Assembly: GCF_034702125.1 (NCBI RefSeq) | Contig: NC_085869.1 | Location: 15,486,544-15,550,543, forward strand | Reading direction: 5' to 3' | DNA: 64,000 nucleotides | From: Engraulis encrasicolus | Taxonomy: Eukaryota; Chordata; Actinopteri; Clupeiformes; Engraulidae | Shown: positions 26,915 through 37,443 of the stretch, piece by piece | Position numbering within the stretch: position 1 is the first letter of the stretch | How the letters are laid out: each line of letters starts with the position of its first letter | Notes under the pieces: model-generated | What the model was told of the DNA's origin: nothing | The model's input: the letters and a program-made list of their open reading frames with translations, nothing else | Databases searched by the model: none | Position numbers and translations under genes: made by a program

Positions 26915-27506
26915 TTTCCCCCTTCCACCGTGGGCACGGGACCAGTGACCCCTTTGTCTCGTGCAGACCACCTGTACTTATTAGACAGTAGGTAGGGTTA
27001 GGTGTTGAAATGTAAAAAAGACATGTTAATAGAGGCGAGAAGAATGTGGACATTTCTAGTCTGGCTTTGCAGGGTGAAGTCGTCAGTCCAGTAACAGGAA
27101 TGTTGGAAGGCTCAAAATCGAAAGAATGTTGAGTCCACAAAACAATGTGAAATTTTAGAAACTTCCACTGTTATAGAACACATTCTTTGTATTAAATAAC
27201 TATCGAATTACAAGAACGGCTTATCCATTAACACCAGCAATGAAAAGTGAGTAAGAAAGAGTTGCAGTTTATCGCAGAATAGCAGACTTTACGCATGTCA
27301 TTTAGAAATAGAACATGAGTTTGAAGAACATGTTGGCTAATATGTGACAAAATTCAAATACAAAGTGATTTACTGTGGTTTTTGTTCATCAGCACAGTAA
27401 GGCTTGTGAATTGCCCAACAGTGGTGGTTACATGGGTAGGGGGTCTGTCTGTGAAGTGAAGCGTTGAACACCGTGCCGCTGACAGCTTTGGTCAAAGCCA
27501 GGAAAC
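26915..27506. other. Intergenic; flank of interrupted repeat
   Basis: The first 40 bases (GACCAGTGACCCCTTTGTCTC) continue the repeat that the LINE entered. The rest is not recognised. Confidence 0.4.
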
Positions 27507-27510
27507 TTAA

Positions 27511-27879
27511 AGGGACACTGTGTGAGATTTTTAGTTGTTTATTTCCAGAATTCATGCTGCCCATTCACTAATGTTACCTTTTTCATGAATACTTACCACC
27601 AGCATCAAATTCTACGTATTCATTATGACTGGAAAAATTGCACTTTTCATACATGAAAAGGGGGATCTTCTCCATGGTCCGCCATTTTGAATTTCCAAAA
27701 ATAGCAATTTTTAGCTGCAAAAATGACTGTACTTGGACCATACTAGAAAATATTAGTTTATTACTTAGTAAATAAAATGTAAACTTTCATGTAAAGATCA
27801 AATTTGGAAATAGGCTGCCCAGTTTCAATGAGCAACATAGTTGCAGTACTTTTTTTGACCATTTCCTGCACAGTGTCCC
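27511..27879 (+). mobile_element. TTAA MITE, family K, copy 1
   Basis: The ends AGGGACACTGTG and CACAGTGTCCC lie between TTAA tetranucleotides (27507-27510 and 27880-27883). A close copy in the same orientation lies at 61133-61491. TTAA target choice is known for piggyBac and Kolobok elements; assignment to one of them is inference. No coding capacity. Confidence 0.85.
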
Positions 27880-28109
27880 TTAATCTGAAAGGCCCCCTTA
27901 CTCAATACATACCAAATTCTGGGTCCCCTCTCTCCATGGTCCTGGGACAGTTGACCCCATTTGTCCCCTCCCTGTCACTTTCCCTGGTTGAACACACCGC
28001 AGTGCTCCAGTGAGCCTCATCACTTGAGCTCCCCAGAGGTAATCATGTTTTGTAAATGTCTTGTAATCATGTTGTTCCACAGCCTTGCTCTCTTGAGTAA
28101 TCTATAGAA

Positions 28110-28566
28110 TGCCTATATGACACAACTGCGGAATGTTGTGTTAATTCAGCTCTTGGATAGTCTATTGAACATCTTAAAGCAGGGCTATTCAATTGGCGGC
28201 CCTGGGGCCAAATGCGGCCCCCGAGATCATTTCCAGTGGCCCCCCAAGTGTTATGCAATAAAGATACCAGATTAATAAAATGTGAAAAATATGTAGTTCA
28301 GGGACATTTGAGTAATACACATAATGGATTTATAATGTTGAAAGAGCCCTTGTGTTCTCCATAATAAAAAAATAATATATCGACAGTGATGCATGTTCAT
28401 TTTTTAAATTTGGTACCAGGATAGGTTGCCCGGCCCCTTGCTTTGTTTCAGTTTTCATGAACTGGCCCCTGGCCCAAACTAATTGAACAGCCCTGTCTTA
28501 TAGAGTGTATTTGGTCCCGAAGGACTCTCTGAGTGTTGAATTAACGCTGCATTTTTTGCTGTGTAA
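28110..28566. mobile_element. Short MITE split by a hAT MITE
   Basis: The outer pieces (about 28110-28179 and 28504-28566) form one element. Both ends carry GTTAATTCA / TGAATTAAC next to an ACTGCnnAATGTTG-like or TGCATTTTTTGCTGTG end. The middle motif, about half of GAGAGTGTATTTGGTCCC, is shared with the copy at 31487-31612 and a worn one at 54418-54497. The insertion at 28180-28495 lies in its middle. Confidence 0.6.
28180..28495. mobile_element. hAT MITE, 316 bp
   Basis: The ends are CAGGGCTATTCAATTGGCGG and CTAATTGAACAGCCCTG. The flanks TCTTAAAG (28172-28179) and TCTTATAG (28496-28503) differ by one base and look like an 8-bp target duplication. Confidence 0.8.
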
Positions 28567-28645
28567 AAGGAATCTGAGGGCAACAGGTTGTAAATCTGTT
28601 AAGCTGTGCAGTGGTGAGGGTGGCTAGGTCATGAATTGTGCATAA

Positions 28646-28649
<4 letters not shown>

Positions 28650-28729
<80 letters not shown>
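28650..28729. repeat. (CT)n microsatellite
   Basis: Forty CT units without interruption. Confidence 0.97.
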
Positions 28730-28731
<2 letters not shown>

Positions 28732-28758
28732 AGTGGCGAGGTCTAGAGCTGTGCTCAG

Positions 28759-29139
28759 TAGAGATGGGATTTATGGCTCTTTGACGGGATCCGGATCTTA
28801 GTAGCTCGTTCCTTTCAAAGACCCGTTAAAAAAACTGGCTCTTTTGGCTCTTTTTTCAATTATTTATTCAGTGTTTTGAATGTAATATTTTGACTCCACC
28901 TCAAGGTAATTTTGTCCAAACAACAACTGATTATTCTCCGGCTTCTAAAGACAGTTTTTGCCACTCTATAAGGCAAACAAGTGTTTTTCCCAAATTTAAT
29001 TACTTTGGTCGAGGTCATGTGCTTAAAATTAATGAAAAATTAACAAAATAACGGTCAAGTGGCTCCCTCAACGATTCCCATCGTTCACTTCAGGGAGCCG
29101 TTCGAAAGAACCGGCTCGTTTGTGAACGACACACCTCTA
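28759..29139. mobile_element. hAT MITE, 381 bp
   Basis: The ends are TAGAGATGGGATTTATGGCT and GAACGACACACCTCTA. The 8-bp target duplication GTGCTCAG is perfect (28751-28758 and 29140-29147). Subterminal GGCTCTTT / AACCGGCTCG motifs are typical of a widespread fish family. Confidence 0.85.
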
Positions 29140-29397
29140 GTGCTCAGTAGTCCTGCACTGCATGGCATGATGAGCATGCGGAGGTCCATAAGGTAATTGG
29201 GTCATGCAAATTAAAATTTGGTCCAAGATCACATAGTCATGAGACGCATACAGACACACATACCTCCTGTGAGAAGCATATCAAATGAAGATGTGTAACG
29301 GATGTCAACTAGCAGAGGTCGGCGGGAGAATGTTTGTAAACCTCCCATTCGAAATCTCACACAGATGTATGCGATGGCAGTGAGTTAGGGGGGCAAG

Positions 29398-29600
29398 CGC
29401 TATTCAGACATACCGCTATTCAGACATACTGCTATTCAGACATACTGCTATTCAGACATACTGCTATTCAGACACCAGATATGCCGTAAGGGTAGGGTTA
29501 GGGTAACTGCATGCACTCTCCCTATGAAAAAACCTGAGCAACGTAGCACAAACCACAGAAATGGCAGATTTCGGTAGGCATCAATGTCTGAATAGCGCCA
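29398..29600. repeat. Inverted-repeat element with 18-bp minisatellite
   Basis: GCGCTATTCAGACAT on the left faces ATGTCTGAATAGCGC on the right (29583-29598). Between them the unit CTATTCAGACATACTG is repeated about four times (29400-29473). The minisatellite is thus made of the element's own terminal motif. Confidence 0.75.
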
Positions 29601-29850
29601 TGTAACCGTGAGTTATCGGTCTCTAGACCTTTACCTCAGTAGTTTTACAGCTGTGCTCCTGTACCAGAGGCTTGCTACGAGTTCAAGCCTCGGGTAGCAG
29701 ACCACATATGAAGACCTCGATTACACTGGTACCAGCGACCTGGATGGAAGTGAAGTGGAGTGAATCTGCCTCCCGAAGCCTCATCCAGACACGATAGCTC
29801 TTGAGACATCAACCAGAGGTCTGACCTCAACCTGAGACCTGACAGTCATG

Positions 29851-30150
29851 GGTAAGCGGTTGGCTTCAGACCTGTTGCCCAGAGGTTGCCGATTAGACTC
29901 CTGACCTGTCAGGTTGGTGGAGGGAGTAATTACTGTGCTTTCCCCCGTCCTCCTCCATGACTGAGGTCCCCTGAGCATGGTACCGTCCCGCTGCACTGCT
30001 CTCTCTTGGGGCCCCATTGTGGACTGCCCCCTTACACAGGTGAGGAATAAATGCAATTTCGTTGGGTGCACTTGTGTGCTGTGGAGTGCTGTGTCACAAT
30101 GCCAATGGGAGTTAGAGTTTCCAAGGTGGACTTTCACTTTTTTCACTTTA
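29851..30150 (+). mobile_element. tRNA-derived SINE, copy 1
   Basis: A pol III-like A box (GGTAAGCGGTTGG) and B box (GGTTGCCGATTAGACTCC) lie at the 5' end. The body ends with ATGCAATTTCGTTG, CTTGTGTGCTGTGGAGTG and GGGAGTTAGAGTTTCC, then TTTCACTTTTTTCAC. A second copy is at 48628-48903 and a reversed 3' piece at 42275-42390. A diverged tRNA-like sequence with GTTCAAGCC lies just upstream (29640-29700). Confidence 0.8.
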
Positions 30151-30904
30151 GACCTTCAGCTCAGTGGTTTTGCACCTGTGGCAATATTAGGAATGGGTTG
30201 TGACTTGACTCGGAGTTGTACGCTACTGACTCAAGAATTGACTTGGACAGTTTTAGCTTGCAGTGACTTGCAATGGCATGTTAAGTCTAAATATATTCAA
30301 TTGTCTGTGAAAATATGACATGAAAAAATGAAAATGAGCATTTGCCTTAAACCAGTAGGCTACCATACCTACTGTTTTTTTGTTAAGAGTGTGACTGTCA
30401 AAAGGGGACATACAGAGCAGTGTAGAGAGGTATTTATACTTACTTTTGACTTGCAAATTATTGACTCGGTTCCATCTCTGGTAATTAGTATAGTAATAGT
30501 AATCACTGAAAGTAAATCATTAAAATCATTCTAAATATTTTTGGCAGGAGCAAAACTGATAACTATAGACCACTAGGCCTACCTTTCATTCTCATTTAGG
30601 CTCAACAAAAACAAATACCCATGATATTTCATACCAAGTACCACATATTTAACACCTGACATTTTTGAATAACTATGCAGCACAGGCAACATTATTGCTT
30701 TGACACATTTATTTGCATCTGGAGTGCATTGCGTTACTCCTTTGACTTCCCTGCAAAAAAAAAAAGAGTTAAAAGTATTTCAAGTTGGCAGAGTGAGAAC
30801 TACGAGTTTGACTTGCCAAATGTCATTCTTTGGATTCATCCGACATCAGCTGCCGAGTGTGCAAACAGGGGCTCGTCCAAGGGGAAATTTCCATGCATGG
30901 ACAC
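30151..30904. other. Intergenic, nothing firm
   Basis: A second short tRNA-like head (CAGCTCAGTGGTTTTGCACC, about 30157) begins here without a body. No gene is seen. Confidence 0.4.
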
Positions 30905-31114
30905 CAGGGCTGAACTGGGGGAGAAATAGGGCCAGGGCACTTAAGCACTAAGGGGCGCAATAATTAGGGGCGCAGAACTGACTCACCGGTGGGCCCCGCC
31001 AACCTCGGCGCAATTTTAAAAAAAAATGGTTTTTCTTTTCTGAAAATAGGGGCCCATGAGGGTGCAGGGCCCACCGGGAAATGCCCGGTATGCCAGATGG
31101 CCAGTCCAGCCCAG
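30905..31114. mobile_element. hAT MITE, 210 bp
   Basis: The ends are CAGGGCTGAACTGGG and GGCCAGTCCAGCCCAG. The flanking 8-mers ATGGACAC (30897-30904) and ATTGACAC (31115-31122) differ by one base. Confidence 0.7.
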
Positions 31115-31314
31115 ATTGACACTCCAACGCCTGCATGTGTCATGTTCGCTGCTGCTGCTGTTTAACTCCCTCTGAAATTGATATATGTGTACTCAACTCA
31201 TAAGTGCCACATACTGTAGATTCCAAGGTCAGATGTGTCTGTCACTCTCTCTGGTGGGACATTACATTATACAGTACACACACGCTCACCCACATACATG
31301 CGCAAGCACAAAGA

Positions 31315-31455
31315 CACTCACTTTAATTCTGAACAAAGCTTAATTCCGCTTTGAAAACGTCATGTAAACACTTCTTAATTCAGAATTAAATGAAAAATCA
31401 AAGTAAATTCGAGAGTGCTGTTTAATTCTGAATTAATAGTCTGAATTATTATACT
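31315..31455. mobile_element. MITE piece with AATTC palindromes
   Basis: TTAATTCTGAACAAAGCTTA, CCGCTTTGAAAAC and TTAATTCAGAATTAAATG match, in reverse, the better preserved element at 47786-47986. Confidence 0.55.
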
Positions 31456-31486
31456 GCAGTGTGGGGCCATCTACAGTGTACATGCA

Positions 31487-31612
31487 CAGCAAAAAATGCA
31501 GTCTTAACTTAACACTTTGAGAGTTTATTTAACATCTTCTGGATCATACTTGGTCCCAGAGTGCTCTCTATATAAGTGTTGAAATAACACTGCGTTTTTA
31601 CAGTGTTTGGTT
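31487..31612. mobile_element. Short MITE, 126 bp
   Basis: The ends CACAGCAAAAAATGCAGTCT and AACACTGCGTTTTTACAGTG are inverted. It is the same family as the interrupted element at 28110-28566. Confidence 0.65.
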
Positions 31613-32140
31613 AGTCACATAACTTCACAATCAGCAATTACGGTATGCCATTTTCTTCTTCTTACAATTTTTGACTGCATTTGGCATGATGACAGATGAT
31701 AAACAGACTTTATTTTGTGTTTATTTCCATCTGATAAGTTTTGACTTGACTTGATTTGCAGTTTTAAATCACTTGACAATTTTCAGGCTGCTCTTGGCGC
31801 TAAAAAAACATTGAGTGCATATTGCATTTTGGGTTCCCTAACAGAAACCATTCAGCTGTCACAGGGTTGTTTATAACTCTGGGTCTCTCACCTTGGCACC
31901 AGAGTGCAGGATACAGCCTGTAATGTTACGGTAATGGTGATGAAACAGTGTCCTCCCAGATCGCATTGTGCTGCATTTGGCCCAGCTGTGGCCCAGATGA
32001 GGCATTCCTCTGGCATATGGATTCATCCTTAACCCATTCTACTGTGTTGCCATAGAGAGGGTGCACTCCATGTGGTCGAGGTCTGGCCCAGCTGTGGCCC
32101 TCATCTGGCATCGTTTCATCCGTAACCCATGCCGCTGTAC
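31613..32140. other. Intergenic; 115-bp tandem pair
   Basis: The phrase GGCCCAGCTGTGGCCC occurs at about 31978 and 32094, each followed by a form of the word GATGAGG/CATCTGGCAT and GTAACCCAT or TTAACCCAT. This is a diverged two-unit tandem duplication. No gene is seen. Confidence 0.55.
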
Positions 32141-32236
32141 ACCACAGAGAGAGAGAGAGAGAGAGAAATAGAGAGAGAGAGAGAGAAATAGAGAGAGAGG
32201 GAGAGAGAGAGGGAGAAAGGGAGAGGGAGAGGGAGG
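32141..32236. repeat. (GA)n microsatellite, interrupted
   Basis: GA runs broken by AAATA and GGGA. Confidence 0.95.
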
Positions 32237-33299
32237 TGTGTGCTCAATTGACCAGACGGCGAGGTCATTTGCACTGCTGAGAGGGGTGGCGACCCCTGGG
32301 GGTCACGCAGGACGATGGTATAGCGGTTATTTGATGAGTGTTAACCCCGTGCCACGGCCTTGTCACTCATCATCAGGACCCCATCATGTTCATGAGAGGT
32401 GTCTGAGCGCCCATTTCAGCAGCGTCTCAGCCCCTATCAGTCATTACCGGGCGGGCAGCCGGGCGGATGGAGGGATAGAGGGACGGATGGATGTGTTTTT
32501 CATGGGAGAGTGGTTCGGGGCTCCCGCGTGTGCCATTTCTAAAGATGGGAAGGCTGTGGAGTAATGTAATAGCCCCGACGCCCTTCCCTGTGGCAGGGTG
32601 GTTGTGTGCGAGCAAGCAGAGTAGCCTAGCCTTTTCTATGACAATGACAATGGCAGAGAGAGAGGACATTCAGTTAGTTTCAAAACGTTTTGACTTTTGA
32701 CAACTGCTTTGAAGGCTAATGGGTCTCTTTATCTTCTGACAAGGCCTATAGTTTTAAAAAAAATGCCAATTTAATCTAGTTTTCCAACAAAATTCATTGG
32801 CAGATCCAGAGTTCATGAAGTTGATGTTTCATCCATCTCAAATGGTGCAAAGTTTTGAAATAAATCATATTGCAGTATTATAGTTTGTCTAATGTTAGCC
32901 GAGACTCGTTTTTGACTCGTTATGGCACTGTTGGATGTGTCACAAGAAACTGCATGTGTTGTGATTTGGAGTTCCCTTCAAGCATGATGATTCATTTGTT
33001 GACAGTAGTGTAATTTCACTATAAATGCCACTTCTCTGTCTTGCTAATTGTTTCTGTAATTGACTGCAGATTGTAGTAGTGACTTGTTTAGTCTATTTGA
33101 AGAAAACACTGCAGGAATGAGTTATGAAATGTCACTGCCTGCTTGCAACCCCTATGGCACTGAGGTCTAAAGACATCAGTTGCAGAGGCTGAAGATAAAT
33201 GATAATAGGACTATGGATATTTAAAGGCAGACACCAGTGGCACACATGAGTGTGATGCCAGTAACATATTATGTGCCTGTAACATCATTTGCACATGCA
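32237..33299. other. Intergenic, nothing recognised
   Basis: Unique-looking sequence up to the edge of the nested retroelement block; no gene or repeat that I can name. Confidence 0.4.
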
Positions 33300-33396
33300 G
33301 CAGTTGCATAAAGAGGCCCTACAGGCTGATGTTGAAACTGCAACTACCATGCTCCATACGCTCATCAGGGAAATTTGGGAGGAGGAAGAGAACATA

Positions 33397-33533
33397 GAAA
33401 AAAAGAGGTATCGCACACCAATAAAGTCTTTCTTGAGGTGCTGGCTTCCTGAGCATATAAATGTTAAAGAAAAAGAAAAGAATGCCGCACACTCTGCTCC
33501 ATGTTTTAATGGTGAAGTGACGTTTCGGCCGTC
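33397..33533. repeat. Penelope-like terminal repeat, left
   Basis: 137 bases, identical base for base to 37291-37427 and in the same orientation. Confidence 0.95.
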
Positions 33534-33851
33534 TGGCCTTCTTCAAACTTACAAAACAACCACATCCACAGTGCCTTTATATAAACCCCAATTAGTGAAC
33601 ACCTGGTCCCCCTAGAGCATAGAGCTCCCCCATTGGTTGGTTACCTTAAATGCTTCCGAGCACAAGGCTCACTCGTTAGCAAATCAGTCTTAATTAGAGG
33701 TAACCAAGAGTATTTACATCTATTTACACAGGTTAACAGATTGAAATTAAAACATCAGTTCATCAAAACATCACAAATAATACAATCTGAAAACACAAAA
33801 ACACATTTTACAGGAAACTCTTCAGAGAAAACATTTAAGGTCATATTCAAC

Positions 33852-35295
33852 ATTCAAACCATAAGGTGTTAAGGTTTTTAAATGGTATATCCAGTAGTGT
33901 TCTCTTCTGGAGAGTAAGTTGTCTAAATCAGTGGTTCCCAACCTTTTTCTTAAGGGACCCATGTTTTTACTATTGTAAGCTTTGGTGACCCAACCACGCG
34001 AGCACCCGCATGAGACAGAGTCACAAGATGCCCTCTGTTTCCTGCGAAAACTAATTTTAGTTATTTTATTCCTCAATTCGTCTTTGGTCAAATATTGAAT
34101 AAATATTTAATGTAGCACTTACAATTTGTTGCTTCTATGCATTTATTAGTTAAATGCTTTGTCTTTTATTCAACATGGGCTATATATATATTTAAAATGA
34201 AACCCCTTAAAATCAAGAGGGCTCCGCGACCCCCTGTGGATCTTTGGTGACCCATAAGGTGGGTCCCGACCCATAGGTTGGGAACCACTGGTCTAAATCA
34301 CCTCCTCTAGGGGGCAAAACCACTTTCTCAATACCAATGTATTTAAGGGATGAAATGGGGTGATTGAATTCAACAAAATGAGCAGCAACAGGATAATTCA
34401 AATTTTTGCATCTAATCATGCTGCAGTGTTCAGCTATACGTGTCTTCAAGGATCTACTCGTTTTACCAACATAAGATTTACCACATGGACAAGTTATTAA
34501 ATATATCACAAATGTTGTACTGCAAGAAATTTTACCTTTGATTTTAATTTCCTTTCCTGTGTGTGGGTGTTTAAAACTATTACACCTGTATGTGTAATTG
34601 CATTGAGCACAGTTGCCACAGCGCCTATTCCCATCAGGGATCGGTGCTAGAATGGTTTGGGACACAACAGGGTCAGGAGACAGATATGAATGCACAAGTT
34701 GGTCTCTTAAATTTCGACCTCTTTTGTAAACAATTAGTGGTCGTTCATTGAAGACATTTTTTAATTGATCATCAGATTCCAAAATGTGCCAGTGTTTCAT
34801 AATTATATTTTTAAACTGTCCACCATTTCTGCAATACTCAGTCGTTAATATTACCCGTCTATTAGATTTCTTTTTTGGTTTATCTTTTAATAAATCTGTT
34901 CTTGGTATATCGTTGATTTTATTAGCTGCTTCATTCAAAACAGAGTTTTTGTAGCCCCTCTTTGTAAAGTTATTTTTCATGGTTGTCATGTTCTTATTTA
35001 GGTCTTCAGGTTTTTTACAGATACGTTTTAAACGACAGAATTGGCTAAAAGGTAGGCTGTTCTTTAGTGGTAGAGGATGGTCAGACTCAGCCTTTAAGAG
35101 GCAGTTTCTCGCTGTGGGCTTTGTGTAGAGATCAGTGTATAATTTCTCCCCGTCTCGAATGATCCACAAATCTAAAAAACTCAGCTTTGTGTCGTTGTAA
35201 TCCATGCTAAAGGATATAAATTCAGAACATGAATTGAGGTAAGCAAAAAAATCTGTTAATTCAGTCACCGATCCTTTAAAGACAATATCTTCCAA
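33852..35295 (-). pseudogene. Penelope-like ORF, thumb and GIY-YIG endonuclease part
   Basis: After the frameshift the frame resumes at about 35290 and runs on to the hAT MITE insertion at 34298. The last piece (LLSRREHYWIYHLKTL) continues on the other side of the MITE, to about 33852. The region contains the post-palm part (FLDLWIIRDGEKLYTDLYTK), a cysteine-bearing linker (CGNCAQCNYTYRC), then the endonuclease signature (VIYLITCPCGKSYVGKTSRS followed by RIAEH). In this class the endonuclease nicks the target DNA for primed reverse transcription. Only the frame shift and the inserted MITE break this portion; its catalytic residues Y, Y, R and the downstream H appear present. Confidence 0.88.
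33929..34290. mobile_element. hAT MITE inside the Penelope-like element
   Basis: The ends CAGTGGTTCCCAACCT (33929-33944) and AGGTTGGGAACCACTG (34275-34290) are perfect inverted repeats, and the 8-bp target duplication GTCTAAAT is perfect (33921-33928 and 34291-34298). It disrupts the frame near the C terminus of the endonuclease part. Confidence 0.95.
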
Positions 35296-36167
35296 ATAAA
35301 GATATTGTCTTTAAAAATATGGTTAGAATAAATATAGTTTTCCTCAAATAGACCCATATATAGATTTGAGAAAGAAGGTGAAAAAGAACTCCCCATAGGA
35401 ACTCCATGTCTCTGAATGTAAAATGTGTTTTGAAATACCCAGTAATTATGTCTTAAAATTAGTTTGGAGAATTCCAAAATGCACGTTTTCGAAGGATTAC
35501 ACATATAATCAAGTAAGTAATGGTCTAGTGCTTCCATGCCTCCATCATGTATGGATGTATACATTGCATTGATATCAAAAGACACTAAATACATCTCTTC
35601 GTCTCCAAGACAGTTAATGGACTCAATGATGTTAACAATATGACTTGTATCTTTAGTGAAAGAAGGCAAAACTTCTGTCAAAGGTCTGATAAAGTGGTCC
35701 ACATAGGTTGACAGATTGGATGTAATAGAACCGATACTGGCCACTATTGGTCGGCCTGGCGGTTGATCAAGATTCTTGTGTATCTTGGGTAAAGTATAAA
35801 AAGTTGGAATAACCGGGTGTTCAATGCGTAAAAAGTCATGTTCTTTTCTGGAGATGTATCCTTTTTCAAACAGTTCATCAATGGTTTCAAAAATAATATT
35901 TTTAAAACGTTGTGTTGGATCTTGTGGTATTTCTTCATAAAACATTTTGTCAGCTAACTGTCTTAAGCATTCGTTTACATAGTCAGTTTTGTTCATTACC
36001 ACCGTAGCTCCACCCTTATCTGCTGATTTTATAACAATGGACTCATCTTCTTTTAGATCTTTCAAAGCATTTCGTTCCTCTTTTGTCAGGTTTTTGTATT
36101 GTAATCTCTGTTTTTCTTTGAGATATTTATCAACATCCTGTTCAACTAGTCTACAGTAAGTCTCAAT
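35280..36167 (-). pseudogene. Penelope-like ORF, reverse transcriptase part
   Basis: This is in frame with the upstream ORF but separated from it by a TAA at 36170-36168. It contains typical Penelope-type motifs: IVIKSADKGGATVVMNK in the fingers, FYTLPKIHKN and PPGRPIVAS, motif A (YLVSFDINAMYTSI) and motif B (HGVPMGSSFSPSFSNLYMGL). Motif C, the Y-x-D-D pair that completes the active site, is absent: the frame passes from IFKDNIFIWK straight into a shifted frame that resumes with DIVFKGS. A small deletion across motif C explains both the loss and the frameshift. Enzyme activity is excluded for this copy. Confidence 0.9.
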
Positions 36168-37247
36168 TTAATTGTTTCGATTAATTGGAGGTACAAAAGT
36201 GCTTTCGTTTTTAAAGACTTTTTTCTCAGTTGTGCCTGCATCACCACACTCAGTAACTTGTTTATCATTTTCTTTAAAGAATTCTCTTAAACGAATGTTC
36301 CTAAAAAACTTGAACAACTCCACTTTCACATCAAAGTCTCTTATGTGATTGGTGGGTACGACTGAAAGTCCTTTGTTAAGTACCGAGAGATGGAACTCAT
36401 CTAAAGACTTACTAGACAGGTTAAATATTGTTACTTCCTCGGTCGGTAGGTCTGGGACCGGGTCCGGCCCAGATCTTCTTTTCTTGCCCCTTCGTGTTGG
36501 TTTGTGGATCTTGTTTTTTTGCGACCCCTTCCTTTGTTGTTGTGTACAGGTGGGGTTCGGTCTTGGGCATGTCCTGATAAAAAAACTGGAACTTGAGGCT
36601 GATGAGTATTGGTCCGAAGAAAATTGGTCAAATCGTTGGTGGGTCATCGGTCTTCTTTTTCTTGCTGTCCATTCTGGGTTTCTCCAGCGGTAGATGTTGT
36701 TCTCCTTCACGTCTTTCTTGTCTCTGTTGAACTTTCTTATTTTCCTCTCCTTTATTTCTTTTGCCAGTTTTTCTTCCAATTTCTGGTTTTGCTTGAGGAG
36801 GTCATTGTATTGTCCTTGATTTTCCAATGTCTTTGCCAACAGTTCTTTCTTCTCATTAATTTCTTTGTCCAATTCTACCACTTCTTTTTTCGCTTCTTCA
36901 ATTAGCAAAGTCATGAGATCAAAGGAACATTTGTTCAATATAGCGCAGCATCTTTCATGGAAATCCTCTGTCTTTTGTCCCAGCATAGGCTCTTTTTGCC
37001 ATCGTAGACCTCTGGGTATGATGCCTTGTCTCACATAATCACTCAGGGTGACTGCATGCAGGTGGATCCTGACTCTGCGCTTGCCAAGGTTGAGCAGTTC
37101 ATTGGAGAGTTCAGGTGCTTGTAGAGGGGTCTGATCAAACAACGACTCAGTGTAGAGGATGTCTTCCCTTTGTTGTTGGCTATATTCAGATGACTTTGGA
37201 CGTGCTTCTGTGGAATCCGATGCATCTACGGATTGTGTTAGCGACAT
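36168..37247 (-). pseudogene. Penelope-like ORF, N-terminal part
   Basis: A 360-codon frame starts at the ATG at 37247 (MSLTQSVDASDSTEARP) and ends at a TAA at 36170-36168. It contains a predicted coiled coil (about residues 120-190, heptad-like EEAKKEVVELDKEINEKKEL) and then a basic stretch rich in Lys, Arg and Ser (RKRRPMTHQRF, TRRGKKRRSG), suitable for nucleic-acid binding. Reading through the stop gives the reverse-transcriptase part without a frame change, so the stop is probably a point mutation in one long ORF rather than a natural boundary. Confidence 0.85.
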
Positions 37248-37290
37248 CTTTGGAGCTTTTTGGGTGCTGATTATGAAAAAGGTAACTTTA

Positions 37291-37427
37291 GAAAAAAAGA
37301 GGTATCGCACACCAATAAAGTCTTTCTTGAGGTGCTGGCTTCCTGAGCATATAAATGTTAAAGAAAAAGAAAAGAATGCCGCACACTCTGCTCCATGTTT
37401 TAATGGTGAAGTGACGTTTCGGCCGTC
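37291..37427. repeat. Penelope-like terminal repeat, right
   Basis: Second, identical copy of the 137-bp direct repeat; the ORF start (37247) lies 44 bases inside it. Confidence 0.95.
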
Positions 37428-37443
37428 GGAGGAAGAGAACATA

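Larger units (their letters stand above)
33397..37427 (-). mobile_element. Penelope-like retroelement (4.0 kb)
   Basis: It encodes, on the minus strand, a reverse transcriptase followed by a GIY-YIG endonuclease, the defining layout of endonuclease-bearing Penelope-like elements. Identical 137-bp direct repeats form its ends (33397-33533 and 37291-37427), each finishing with GTGACGTTTCGGCCGTC. A 16-bp target duplication GGAGGAAGAGAACATA lies outside (33381-33396 and 37428-37443). Identity of the terminal repeats argues for recent insertion, or recent gene conversion. The frame has three lesions and the element carries a hAT MITE, so it is inactive. Confidence 0.93.

Noticed and set aside
29486..29506. 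Telomere-like GTAGGGTTAGGGTAAC
   Set aside because: Only about two and a half units; no interstitial telomere array.
29851..29920. tRNA gene
   Set aside because: A and B boxes are only approximate and the sequence runs into a SINE body that has other copies; no cloverleaf with a usable anticodon arm.
36349..36905. Plus-strand frames inside the Penelope-like element
   Set aside because: Antisense shadows of the minus-strand ORF.
33397..37427. Retrovirus or LTR retrotransposon, because of the direct terminal repeats
   Set aside because: No gag, protease or integrase; the reverse transcriptase is Penelope-type and is followed by a GIY-YIG endonuclease; the target duplication is 16 bp rather than 4-6.
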